Part shown: positions 1 through 5,928 of the stretch, piece after piece
Position numbering within the stretch: the stretch's first letter is position 1
Layout of the letters: every line of letters begins with the position of its first letter
From: a virus
Length of the DNA: 53,838 nt
Direction: 5' to 3' (one strand)
IMG/VR virus record: IMGVR_UViG_3300025425_000025
Span: 1-53,838 of that record
Notes under the pieces: generated by a model
Told to the model about the DNA's origin: nothing
Seen by the model: only the letters and a program-made list of their open reading frames with translations
Database searches by the model: none
Program-made: the position numbers and the translations under genes

Positions 1-405
1 CGTCACACAAAGAATGTTCTAGATGTGTGGGAAGATGGTTTTAAGCAAATCGCTAAGTATGCTGATTCTAAGGCAAGCGAAGAACAAACTAAGCTTCTAG
101 AAGCCGTTAATTACCGGATTGTTGATATAGATAAGACGGTAACTAATGAAAGTGAGGCTGATAGGGATTTGCGCCGGTCAAAAGAGGCTAGTGCATTCCT
201 TACCTCTAAGCTGGCATTGCCAGTAGTATCCAAGAAGCTGGTTGAAAGTATCAAATCTAGCTTCATTGTTGCTGAAAAGCGCCCGATTGATAGTTTGTTT
301 GATTGCGTTACAGCAGTAACGGAACATGCAAAGACTATTAAGTTTCAAGATGAACGGATTAAGTTGGAAACTGCGGGTGGTAAGCTTATGCGGTTGATCA
401 ACTAG
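1..405 (+). CDS. DUF932-like phage protein, C-terminal part (5' end cut by window edge)
   Basis: The frame is open from base 1, so the gene begins outside the window; a GTG at 25 is internal. The last 40 residues, with the pattern SLFDCVTAVTEHAKTI, then QDERIKLETAGGKLM, resemble the C-terminal end of DUF932/phage DUF945-type proteins as I remember them. These are abundant on phages and plasmids and of unknown biochemical function. It is followed directly by a block of three stem-loops. The family call is by eye and could be wrong; the coding call is firm. Confidence 0.6.
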   Translation, partial: RHTKNVLDVWEDGFKQIAKYADSKASEEQTKLLEAVNYRIVDIDKTVTNESEADRDLRRSKEASAFLTSKLALPVVSKKLVESIKSSFIVAEKRPIDSLFDCVTAVTEHAKTIKFQDERIKLETAGGKLMRLIN

Positions 406-407
406 AG

Positions 408-577
408 GTCATACATTCTAAGTCTAGGCGGGGTAATTCTTGCCTAGGCTTATTGAGTATGACGATAAAATTAAAATACATGATTAGCTCACCCTAATAA
501 TGGGCTAACTACAAGTCATGTATCCCTAGCTAACGAGGTTTAAAAGCTAAGTTATACAAGCTTAGTCGTTTGTTAGC
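408..577 (+). other. Block of three consecutive two-stem hairpins
   Basis: Three hairpins lie head to tail in the gap after the first gene. Hairpin 1 pairs GTCATAC (408-414) with GTATGAC (457-463) around an inner stem AAGTCTAGGC (420-429) / GCCTAGGCTT (442-451, one mismatch). Hairpin 2 pairs ATACATGA (476-483) with TCATGTAT (516-523) around TTAGC/CCC : GGGCTAA. Hairpin 3 pairs GCTAAC (529-534) with GTTAGC (572-577) around CTAAG/CTTAG. None ends in a clear U tract, so they are not ordinary terminators. RNA processing sites or a structured RNA are the likeliest readings. Confidence 0.55.
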
Positions 578-617
578 GTACTCGACTTAATTCCAAACCA
601 TTTAGGAGAATGGTAAA

Positions 618-692
618 ATGAAACTAACAAAACCGCAACAGAACGCATTGTTGAAGGTCTTTAACCGGCATGATAGGAGAGTTTCAATATGA
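618..692 (+). CDS. 24-residue peptide, possible N-terminal remnant
   Basis: The ATG at 618 follows TTAGGAGAATGGTAAA, a good Shine-Dalgarno. The reading MKLTKPQQNALLKVFNRH looks like the start of a longer phage protein that stops after 24 codons. Its stop overlaps the next start (ATG at 689). It is either a short leader coupled to the next gene or a truncated gene; which one cannot be decided here. Confidence 0.35.
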   Translation: MKLTKPQQNALLKVFNRHDRRVSI

Positions 693-865
693 AGTATGAA
701 ATCCGTGATGGTAAAGGCGAGGCTGTAGATACCACCATGATCGAAGATCAAGCTATTGAGAAGGTCAAAGCGCTTAAGGTGGCCACTCCTAAGGCTGATT
801 TCATGGTTGTCCAACTGGTGCCAGTGTATGACACTTCTAACCCACCTGTTGAAATTGAGTTTTGA
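689..865 (+). CDS. Hypothetical small protein, 58 aa
   Basis: The start at 689 is preceded by AGGAGAG (675-681). The product is mixed-charge and soluble (starts MKYEIRDGKGEAVD, ends PVYDTSNPPVEIEF) with no motif I recognise. It overlaps the stop of the 24-codon frame upstream, so the two are probably translationally coupled. Codon use looks like its A+T-rich neighbours. Confidence 0.65.
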   Translation: MKYEIRDGKGEAVDTTMIEDQAIEKVKALKVATPKADFMVVQLVPVYDTSNPPVEIEF

Positions 866-912
866 TAAAAGGCAAAGGTCTTTTCTGTTGATGAAATATG
901 AGTGTAAATAAG

Positions 913-1002
913 ATGAATTATGATCTTAGACAGTACATAGCGTTTAACATTATAGGAGGTATTATAATCCTAGCCCTATTCGGACTAGCGTATCTAAGTT
1001 AG
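913..1002 (+). CDS. Tiny single-span membrane peptide, 29 aa
   Basis: Reads MNYDLRQYIAFNIIGG followed by a hydrophobic stretch IIILALFGLAYLS, i.e. one membrane span. The Shine-Dalgarno is weak. It sits in a run of tiny early-type genes, next to a second one-span peptide. Function unknown; could be a host-membrane modulator. Confidence 0.4.
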   Translation: MNYDLRQYIAFNIIGGIIILALFGLAYLS

Positions 1003-1042
1003 CTAATATTTAGGGGATTGTGAGTTAATGAAAGGGGAGAGT

Positions 1043-1123
1043 ATGAAAACACCGGTCAGAACTGCCATAATTTTTTGTATAGTTGTGTCTGTCTTGTTAT
1101 ATGTCTTTCTTGCAATGTATTAA
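1043..1123 (+). CDS. Tiny single-span membrane peptide, 26 aa
   Basis: Starts at the ATG after AAGGGGAGAGT; an in-frame ATG 15 bases upstream lies before that Shine-Dalgarno and is disfavoured. After MKTPVRT, residues 8-26 are almost wholly hydrophobic (AIIFCIVVSVLLYVFLAMY), one predicted membrane span with N-terminal positive charge. Function unknown. Confidence 0.45.
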   Translation: MKTPVRTAIIFCIVVSVLLYVFLAMY

Positions 1124-1194
1124 TTAGTTTCTACGCGCAGGTAGGAAAAGGCAAATTGACGCGCGTAACGGTAAAATTAACCAAGGAGAAAGAA

Positions 1195-1509
1195 ATGTTT
1201 AGCTACAAAACAAAAGAGCTAATTCCTGATTTCACTAATCGGCTTATTGCTTTTGTTAAGACTAAAAACCCTAAGGAAGAATACCATTCACTTAATCTTA
1301 CGGAATGTGCCTTAGGCCAGTTCGTGGCCACATATGGATATGTTGGCCAGTCCACTTTTTTTATGGATAAAACTAAGCAGTACGTGCAATATTATAACAC
1401 TACTCTATACCATACTGTACTTGGTTACAGTCCTGTTGATCCTGATACGTATAAGGTTAGTACTCATACATTTGGTGATCTTGCTAAGAGGTTAGAATTG
1501 GTATACTAA
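1195..1509 (+). CDS. Hypothetical protein, 104 aa
   Basis: The start was chosen at 1195 because CCAAGGAGAAAGAA precedes it directly; the frame is open further upstream but with no ribosome-binding site. The product (MFSYKTKELIPDFTNRL...) is rich in Tyr and Thr, soluble, with no recognised domain. It is followed by a strong hairpin that precedes the next gene. Confidence 0.7.
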   Translation: MFSYKTKELIPDFTNRLIAFVKTKNPKEEYHSLNLTECALGQFVATYGYVGQSTFFMDKTKQYVQYYNTTLYHTVLGYSPVDPDTYKVSTHTFGDLAKRLELVY

Positions 1510-1516
1510 TCCCTCT

Positions 1517-1568
1517 ATTAATCATTCTATAGGGAGCTTGAAATATAGCTCTCTATATTGGGATTAAT
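1517..1568 (+). other. Intergenic two-stem hairpin before a ribosome-binding site
   Basis: ATTAATC (1517-1523) pairs with GATTAAT (1562-1568). Inside, ATAGGGAGCT (1529-1538) pairs with AGCTCTCTAT (1547-1556) with one wobble or mismatch. The AAAGGAG of the next gene begins three bases after the outer stem. Same architecture as the hairpins at 408-577 and 1993-2044. Confidence 0.6.
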
Positions 1569-1584
1569 ACAAAAGGAGTATCCC

Positions 1585-1992
1585 ATGAAGAAAGTTAGAC
1601 GAGAGTTAGTTAATTGGGCTAAACGCAATAACATTGATTTAGTTATTGAGCAACGCTCTAAACATTGCCTTCTTGACGTGTCAAGCAGCCTTGTTGTTAC
1701 GGTGAATTATCTTTTGAAGGATATGTATAATTTCGATTATACCTCATATGACACCTTGTCAGATGCATTTGACGGCTTTGCAGCGATAGGGGCTGCTATT
1801 ATCGCTCTTGAAACTGAGGTAAAGAAGAATAATAAGTATACAGTAGACGATGAACAGTATGTACATCTTGCTGTTGATCTAATGTCTGGTATTGGGTATT
1901 TTGTGTTTATGGAGCACTTGTCAGAGTTCTTTTCTTATGCACAACAAAAGGCAAGAGAGGCTTATACTGATTCTCTACTTCTGCTCAGCTAG
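1585..1992 (+). CDS. Hypothetical helical protein, 135 aa
   Basis: The ATG at 1585 follows AAAAGGAGTATCCC, so the upstream in-frame start (1558) is rejected. The N-terminus is basic (MKKVRRELVNWAKRNN); the middle and C-terminal parts look all-helical (LSDAFDGFAAIGAAIIALE, HLAVDLMSGIGYFVFMEHL). No family recognised. It is flanked on both sides by two-stem hairpins. Confidence 0.7.
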   Translation: MKKVRRELVNWAKRNNIDLVIEQRSKHCLLDVSSSLVVTVNYLLKDMYNFDYTSYDTLSDAFDGFAAIGAAIIALETEVKKNNKYTVDDEQYVHLAVDLMSGIGYFVFMEHLSEFFSYAQQKAREAYTDSLLLLS

Positions 1993-2044
1993 GTTAAACT
2001 TACTGGCAGGATCAATTAACTTTGGTCTTGCTACTTGGTTTAAC
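1993..2044 (+). other. Intergenic long hairpin before a ribosome-binding site
   Basis: Starts on the base after the stop codon. GTTAAAC (1993-1999) pairs with GTTTAAC (2038-2044). The inner arm TGGCAGGATCAA pairs with TTTGGTCTTGCTA over about 12 pairs including G-U. AAAGGAG follows immediately. The fit of the hairpin exactly between stop codon and Shine-Dalgarno suggests a processing or translation-control element. Confidence 0.6.
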
Positions 2045-2060
2045 AAAGGAGAAAACCAAA

Positions 2061-2111
2061 ATGTATGACTATGTTATTTTAGGCCCTATTGGGGCGTATG
2101 GTGAGCGTTGA
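2061..2111 (+). pseudogene. Possible N-terminal remnant of an FAD/NAD(P)-dependent reductase
   Basis: Well placed after AAAGGAGAAAACCAAA, the frame reads MYDYVILGPIGAYGER and stops. The first residues look like the opening beta strand and glycine-rich turn of a Rossmann FAD-binding domain. A clear C-terminal piece of a thioredoxin-reductase-like protein lies at 2681-3016, so this may be the 5' stump of the same gene. The stump is short, and chance resemblance is possible. The stop coincides with the -35 of an inserted promoter. Confidence 0.35.
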
Positions 2112-2135
2112 CACCATCCAACCAGCATGTATGAT
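2108..2135 (+). promoter_or_regulatory. Sigma70-like promoter of the inserted G+C-rich gene
   Basis: TTGACA (2108-2113), 16 bp spacer, TATGAT (2130-2135), matching 6/6 and 5/6 of the consensus. It lies at the left border of the G+C-rich block and reads into the gene at 2161. That gives the cassette its own expression signal. Confidence 0.6.
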
Positions 2136-2160
2136 GGGGACATCGAAACAGGAGGACGAC

Positions 2161-2448
2161 ATGACCAACCGCACCACATTCCAGATTGGCCGCACCCACA
2201 AATTCTCTGCCAACGTCACCAGCCAAATCACTTGGTCAGATACCAAGTCCATCGCAGGCGTTAAGGCCTGGGCTCGCGACGAAGCGACCGGCCACTATGT
2301 CCGCGTATTCGAAACTGGCCCCACCGAGTGGGTCGATAACGAGCCGCAGGCTTGGTCAACGGGCAACTTTGAGACTGTTGCCGATGCCCAGCGGTGGGCG
2401 AGCGCTGCCTACCATTGGATCAATAAGAACCGGAGGGCGGCGGCGTGA
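2161..2448 (+). CDS. G+C-rich cargo ('moron') protein, 95 aa
   Basis: ATG at 2161 follows CAGGAGGACGAC, a near-perfect Shine-Dalgarno. The base composition jumps visibly: G/C-ending codons dominate here against A/T-ending codons on both sides. The product starts MTNRTTFQIGRTHKFSANV, contains WVDNEPQAWSTG and FETVADAQRWASAAYHWI, and ends KNRRAAA; it is soluble, with no known domain. With its own promoter upstream and a G+C-rich hairpin downstream it has the form of a moron gene. Codon use suggests recent transfer from a high-G+C bacterium. Confidence 0.75.
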   Translation: MTNRTTFQIGRTHKFSANVTSQITWSDTKSIAGVKAWARDEATGHYVRVFETGPTEWVDNEPQAWSTGNFETVADAQRWASAAYHWINKNRRAAA

Positions 2449-2455
2449 GCCCCTC
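2433..2455 (+). terminator. Terminator-like hairpin ending the cargo cassette
   Basis: GAGGGC (2433-2438) pairs with GCCCCTC (2449-2455, one bulged C) around a G+C-rich loop. TTCCTTC follows, only a poor U tract. It overlaps the stop codon region of the cargo gene. Reasonable but weak as an intrinsic terminator. Confidence 0.35.
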
Positions 2456-2479
2456 TTCCTTCACCGAGGCAACTAGACT

Positions 2480-2674
2480 ATGATAAAGATTGTAAAGAAC
2501 ACTATCGTAGTCGGTGACATTGTTATTATTACTGATACTGACAATGAAGGTGAGGTACTTGCGATAGAGGATCAACCTAATAAGTTTGATTATATGTGCA
2601 AACATGCTTATGTAATGTTTGAAGATAATTCAGACTGGATTGAATTAACAAACTTGGAGTTAGTGGATGGATAA
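2480..2674 (+). CDS. Hypothetical small beta-rich protein, 64 aa
   Basis: Starts MIKIVKNTIVVGDIVIITD and has the alternating hydrophobic pattern of a small SH3/KOW-like barrel (DIVIITDTDNEGEVLAI ... AYVMFEDNSDWIELTNLELV). A/T-rich codon use resumes here, so it is native to the phage rather than part of the cargo gene. It lies between the two putative reductase fragments. Its role is unknown. Confidence 0.65.
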   Translation: MIKIVKNTIVVGDIVIITDTDNEGEVLAIEDQPNKFDYMCKHAYVMFEDNSDWIELTNLELVDG

Positions 2675-2680
2675 GAAAAG

Positions 2681-3016
2681 ATGGACAGTTACGATTGCAT
2701 GTGTATTTTTATCGGAGCTTCACCTAGAACGCTTTGGCTTGAAGAGACTTTAAATCTGTCTAGTAATAAATATATTCTTACTGGATTTGATTTGTTACAG
2801 GATCAAATGTTCTGCTCAGCTAATGGCATAGCGAAGGAAAGCCCCATAGATGGCTCAGGAACGCCGATTATACCTCTCCCCTATGAGACTAGCCTGTCAG
2901 GCGTGTTTGCTGCTGGTGACGTGCGTAGCGGCTCTACAAAGCGTGTTGCGGTTGCGGCTGGTGAAGGTGCCGGGGCGTTGCAGAATGTTCATAAATATCT
3001 AAGTGGATTGGAATAA
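2681..3016 (+). pseudogene. Thioredoxin-reductase-like C-terminal fragment
   Basis: The 111 residues match the last third of pyridine-nucleotide disulfide reductases: FIGASPRTLWLEE, ILTGFDLL, then ETSLSGVFAAGDVRSGSTKR and VAVAAGEGAGALQNVHKYL. This is the conserved FAD-contacting GVFAAGD motif and final helix. Full-length relatives have about 300 or more residues. The FAD Rossmann fold, NADPH domain and redox CxxC are all absent. The ATG at 2681 has only a weak Shine-Dalgarno. Most likely the 3' remnant of a broken gene; a stand-alone function is not excluded. Confidence 0.65.
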
Positions 3017-3180
3017 TGAAAAGAGAAACAAAAGCTATAGTTCAAGATTATGCAACTACGGACGTTCTACCTGAATTTGTAGAAAGTGTCAGGAAACGTA
3101 CTATTAAAGAAGCAGTACATAAAGGAACCCATAACTTTGAAACGTTTTATGGTGATCCAGAGGATTATAAATCCAAATAA
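3016..3180 (+). CDS. Hypothetical small protein, 54 aa
   Basis: Start overlaps the previous stop (TAATG), indicating translational coupling. The product is charged and helical (MKRETKAIVQDYATTDVLPE ... ends GDPEDYKSK). It is the last gene of the left + strand block and is followed by a strong terminator. Confidence 0.6.
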   Translation: MKRETKAIVQDYATTDVLPEFVESVRKRTIKEAVHKGTHNFETFYGDPEDYKSK

Positions 3181-3207
3181 TTAAACTACCTACTAGGCAA
3201 AATTAAA

Positions 3208-3245
3208 CCCCGCTAAGGATTGATTTCCAAAGCGGGGCTTTTTTT
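3208..3245 (+). terminator. Rho-independent terminator
   Basis: CCCCGCT (3208-3214) pairs with AGCGGGG (3231-3237), followed by C and eight T. It ends the left + strand operon. On the opposite strand the stem is followed by GGTTTAATTTTG-like sequence, so it may also serve the convergent - strand gene. Confidence 0.9.
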
Positions 3246-3259
3246 CGTCTTAAATTTGA

Positions 3260-3505
3260 TTAGAGGCAGCGATCACCGCTAGGCGTGTTATGGACAGTTT
3301 CAGGCAGGACACACACAAGAGGGGCACTCTTCCGCGACGTGCTACCGTTCCAATTCTTCAACGCATCACAGTAACCCTGCGGGGAAGTACCGTCAATACA
3401 GCCCTGCGGGATATGAGTACCAGCAGCAGACACAAGGCCAGCAGTACCAAACAGCATACCAGCAGCGAGAGCAAGAGAAATAATCTTATACATAATATTT
3501 TCCAT
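3260..3505 (-). CDS. Small secreted Cys-containing protein, about 81 aa
   Basis: The N-terminus is a classic signal peptide: MYKIISLALAAGMLFGTAGLV then SAAG, giving an AxA-like cleavage site near residue 28. The mature part is about 53 residues with four Cys (GCIDG, YCDAL, LVCVL, DRCL), enough for two disulfides. The true start may be the second Met (residue 5, position 3493). Such exported phage peptides may act at the host envelope; no family recognised. Confidence 0.7.
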   Translation of the reverse strand: MENIMYKIISLALAAGMLFGTAGLVSAAGTHIPQGCIDGTSPQGYCDALKNWNGSTSRKSAPLVCVLPETVHNTPSGDRCL

Positions 3506-3583
3506 TTCATGTTATGCCCGTTAAAGTTTAATTACATTCTGCTGGGCTACACAGTAATGTAAGTTGGTTTGATTAGTTTTTAG

Positions 3584-3937
3584 TTACTTCTTTGCGGTCT
3601 TAACCTCAGACTTAACTTCCTCAAGAACAGGATCAGCTTCAGACTTAACTTCAGTAGTGATAGGATCAGCCAGACGCCAAATCTGGATTACCTTAGTGCC
3701 ATCCTGTTCAACAGTCCGAGACCCAAACTTACTAGGTGCGCGGGTCTTACTACCACGAGAGAATGCAGTAGCAGATGCACGAGCTTTAATACCACTAGCA
3801 TCATTGGGGAAATCACGATGATCGCCAACTTCAAATTCGTCCCAGTTATGCTTAACAGCAACAGCACGAGACTTAATGGTATCAGGGATATCTGAAATAG
3901 TTCCCTTAACAATACCCTGAAACTTAGGAACAGACAT
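3584..3937 (-). CDS. Hypothetical protein with acidic/basic C-terminal repeats, 117 aa
   Basis: The start is set by CCGGAGTAAATAA just upstream. The first 90 residues look folded (MSVPKFQGIVKGTISDIPD, AVKHNWDEFEVGDHRDFPND). The tail repeats VKSE twice (EVKSEADPVLEEVKSEVKTAKK region) and ends Lys-rich. A consensus-like promoter lies 55 bp upstream, so it heads its own short operon with the secreted gene at 3260. Function unknown; possibly nucleic-acid binding from the basic stretch GSKTRAPSKFGSR. Confidence 0.75.
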   Translation of the reverse strand: MSVPKFQGIVKGTISDIPDTIKSRAVAVKHNWDEFEVGDHRDFPNDASGIKARASATAFSRGSKTRAPSKFGSRTVEQDGTKVIQIWRLADPITTEVKSEADPVLEEVKSEVKTAKK

Positions 3938-3991
3938 TTTATTTACTCCGGTTTGTTGGTTTCAAATTTGCTCTTTCGTGAGCATAGATGA

Positions 3992-4020
3992 CATATAGCC
4001 AATGGTTAGGAACCTGTCAA
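3992..4020 (-). promoter_or_regulatory. Sigma70-like promoter
   Basis: On the - strand TTGACA (4020-4015), exactly 17 bp, TATATG (3997-3992). It faces the gene ending at 3584. The -35 matches 6/6 and the -10 4/6 of the consensus. Confidence 0.65.
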
Positions 4021-4126
4021 GCGCTATTTTGGCATGTTCGCCATTATGGATATGAGCCAGCCCCAAACGACGAAAAAACCCACAATCTTGTATAGGGGGA
4101 TCATTTGACGCTTTCAAAATAATAGT

Positions 4127-4465
4127 CTAGTTATGTCTCCAACCATTAACATGAGCCATTTCATGTTTTAATATACAGGCATTAGCTTTTGAGTTGCCAG
4201 TATCATACAACATAATTAGGGTTTTACCTGTTACTCCACTTTTATAGAAGCAACCATATGCCACATGAGTAACTGGTATTTTACAGAATATTCTAACTCT
4301 TTCCTTATCCTTAGTAAGTACTAGTTCATCTGGCCATTGAGATATATTAGTAACAAATTCATCAGGTGGCACACTAAATGAACAAGGATCAAAGTCTAAT
4401 TCTTGACTAAAGCTAATTGAAGTACTAGCTAATAGTAGTGCTACAGTACACAATATCTTATTCAT
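4127..4465 (-). CDS. Secreted metzincin-type zinc protein, 112 aa
   Basis: Signal peptide at residues 1-20 (MNKILCTVALLLASTSISFS, cleavage before QE). The C-terminus reads KHEMAHVNGWRHN and ends two residues later. It therefore contains a complete HExxHxxGxxH zinc site (H101, E102, H105, H111), the metzincin signature. Cys at 28, 61, 72 and 97 could form disulfides in the periplasm. True metzincins continue to a Met-turn, which is missing here, so this is a minimal or divergent peptidase. It has its own promoter at 4492-4520. Confidence 0.7.
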   Translation of the reverse strand: MNKILCTVALLLASTSISFSQELDFDPCSFSVPPDEFVTNISQWPDELVLTKDKERVRIFCKIPVTHVAYGCFYKSGVTGKTLIMLYDTGNSKANACILKHEMAHVNGWRHN

Positions 4466-4491
4466 CTAGGTAACTCCGGTTCAATGGGTGT

Positions 4492-4520
4492 AGTGTATGG
4501 GCCTTCTGTACCCATGTCAA
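4492..4520 (-). promoter_or_regulatory. Sigma70-like promoter
   Basis: On the - strand TTGACA (4520-4515), 17 bp, TACACT (4497-4492). It lies about 27 bp upstream of the metzincin-like gene and matches the pattern of the other promoters here. Confidence 0.55.
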
Positions 4521-4532
4521 GGAAAAACATAA

Positions 4533-4664
4533 CTATTCTATATCTATCTGTTTTTTATTAACTAGTCTATCGTATTTCTTACGGTCACGAACTATTCTCT
4601 TTCTGAATACTGGGTCTTTAAGTTTGCTTGCTATCGGGTTTCTTTTCTTTATTGTTCTTTTCAT
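4533..4664 (-). CDS. Small basic DUF7230-like protein, 43 aa
   Basis: MKRTIKKRNPIASKLKDPVF then RKRIVRDRKKYDR and a short tail. The KRNPIA-K-L-DP-F-R--V pattern matches a very small basic phage protein family (DUF7230-like as I recall it). Its first 47 bases overlap the 3' end of the Cys-rich gene in another frame. AGGA stands very close to the ATG. Unknown function; strongly basic, so RNA or DNA contact is plausible. Confidence 0.65.
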   Translation of the reverse strand: MKRTIKKRNPIASKLKDPVFRKRIVRDRKKYDRLVNKKQIDIE

Positions 4665-4902
4665 AATCCTGCCATGCAACTAACTTACCGTCTACTATAG
4701 TAGAGAAGAAGAAGATAACATTCTCTTTGTTATGTCCATGCTTAACTACATAGTCAAATATCCACGTAGGTTCTGCTTGGTTATTATAACACTCATTACA
4801 TGTTGGGTAACATGCAGATATCAATGATGACGTTATAATTGATTTAGCCATTCTATCGTGACATACTCCGCAAGGCAGATTTACACAAACTCCACAAGCC
4901 AT
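4618..4902 (-). CDS. Cys-rich putative zinc-binding protein, 94 aa
   Basis: Starts four bases after the thyX stop, with AAAGGAATAGAAAG as Shine-Dalgarno. It has CGVC and CGVCHD in the first 16 residues and then CYPTCNECYN, giving three Cys pairs in zinc-ribbon-like spacing. The C-terminus is Lys-rich. An internal Met at residue 18 would give MAKSIITSSLISAC, which resembles a lipoprotein signal with lipobox ISAC. The zinc-finger reading is preferred because the upstream start is better coupled. Confidence 0.6.
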   Translation of the reverse strand: MACGVCVNLPCGVCHDRMAKSIITSSLISACYPTCNECYNNQAEPTWIFDYVVKHGHNKENVIFFFSTIVDGKLVAWQDYEKNNKEKKPDSKQT

Positions 4903-4906
4903 CTTT

Positions 4907-5605
4907 CTATTCCTTTAAAGCGTTCCAACTATTCGATAACTCTGATAATGACCCAATTTCATTATCCCACTGTTTTGCTAGAAATTGAATTTCTTTTTGT
5001 GCGTGTCCATGTACTCTCTGCTTATAGGCTCTACCCCAAGCTGCAAGGGAGCCAGTAACATAATATGAAGTAAACATAGACTGCGGTAGCATCATTCTAG
5101 CTTGTTCTGGTGCAACATCATTAGCTAACATAGTTTTGTACAGCTTTGTTGCTGAATCTATAAACTCATCATATTCATCATCTATATAGCTATGATTTAA
5201 TATGCGTTCATCATCCGAGCCCTGTTTCTTATCTTGTGAGCGTTTTCTCCAAAAGTCTGGATAATAGAAAACAGGATCATCATCTACATATCGTCGGCTA
5301 ATTTCATTATATGTGAAACCAACCATATGTTTAAATCGCTGTCTAGCAACAAAGATAGGAACTGTCTCTCTCATTTGAATCTGAACATGGCTAAATGGAG
5401 TCCAGTGTCCATTTTTTGCTAGATACTTAATAAGCTTTTTATCTTTATCTGATAATACATAAGATACACTATTATTGTGTATAATATCATCTTCTATTGT
5501 AGTATCCCAAATTGCCTCCCATTCGCTTTCCTTATCAAAGCTTACTCTAGCACTGTTAACAACAGTTAAGTCTGATCCCATATAATCAATTAAGTCTGCC
5601 CGCAT
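4907..5605 (-). CDS. thyX: Flavin-dependent thymidylate synthase ThyX
   Basis: Makes dTMP from dUMP using methylene-tetrahydrofolate, FAD and NADPH. The start was set at 5605 (MRADLIDYMGSDLTVVNSAR) because AAGGAAAATA precedes it; the frame is open further upstream without support. The signature region reads RQRFKHMVGFTYNEISRRY, the KHxVGxxxNExSRRY variant of the ThyX motif (RHRxxSxNExSxRY). About 232 residues, normal for the family. It heads the - strand small operon and complements RNR on the other strand for thymidine supply. Confidence 0.93.
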   Translation of the reverse strand: MRADLIDYMGSDLTVVNSARVSFDKESEWEAIWDTTIEDDIIHNNSVSYVLSDKDKKLIKYLAKNGHWTPFSHVQIQMRETVPIFVARQRFKHMVGFTYNEISRRYVDDDPVFYYPDFWRKRSQDKKQGSDDERILNHSYIDDEYDEFIDSATKLYKTMLANDVAPEQARMMLPQSMFTSYYVTGSLAAWGRAYKQRVHGHAQKEIQFLAKQWDNEIGSLSELSNSWNALKE

Positions 5606-5680
5606 TATTTTCCTTATTTCCGGTTGAACTGGGTCTAGCCTGCCTTTATACCTGTCCCCACCAGAAAAGTCAATAGGGGA

Positions 5681-5710
5681 TTGACAGGAGCCAGCCAATT
5701 GGGTTATAGA
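5681..5710 (+). promoter_or_regulatory. Candidate sigma70-like promoter for the integrase operon
   Basis: TTGACA (5681-5686), 18 bp, TATAGA (5705-5710), or TTATAG at 17 bp spacing. It lies in the divergent gap between thyX and the integrase-side genes and faces the integrase. The -35 is perfect, the -10 moderate. Confidence 0.5.
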
Positions 5711-5763
5711 GATTAAGGCGTTCCATATATGGGAGGCTGGGAACCCTAACAGGAGTTAAACAG

Positions 5764-5871
5764 ATGAAACAGCAAATTCTACAAGGTATTGTGGATAAGA
5801 ATATTGAGACATTCACATTTATTAAGTCCCTTGCTGATAAGTATGATAACAATTCTAAGCTTTCTACTTAG
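5764..5871 (+). CDS. Small protein before the integrase, 35 aa
   Basis: AACAGGAGTTAAACAG precedes the ATG. It reads MKQQILQGIVDKNIETFTF, IKSLADKYDNNSKLST. A second frame opens inside it (5843-5932), ends LLSEKAINEINKELKG and overlaps the integrase start (ATGA at 5929). The two frames could be one frameshifted gene or two overlapping small genes. Function unknown; a position beside the integrase is typical for small regulators, but no helix-turn-helix is visible. Confidence 0.5.
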   Translation: MKQQILQGIVDKNIETFTFIKSLADKYDNNSKLST

Positions 5872-5928
5872 GGTGATTAGTCTACTATCTGAAAAAGCTA
5901 TTAATGAAATCAATAAGGAACTAAAGGG

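Noticed and set aside
602-814. 70-codon frame on the - strand
   Set aside because: Opposite to two small + strand frames with good Shine-Dalgarno sites; no support of its own.
3290-3562. 90-codon + strand frame
   Set aside because: Antisense to a protein with a clear signal peptide; lies after a terminator and has no ribosome-binding site.
5606-5928. attP core beside the integrase
   Set aside because: No tRNA 3' end or other convincing identity segment was seen; cannot be placed without a host sequence.
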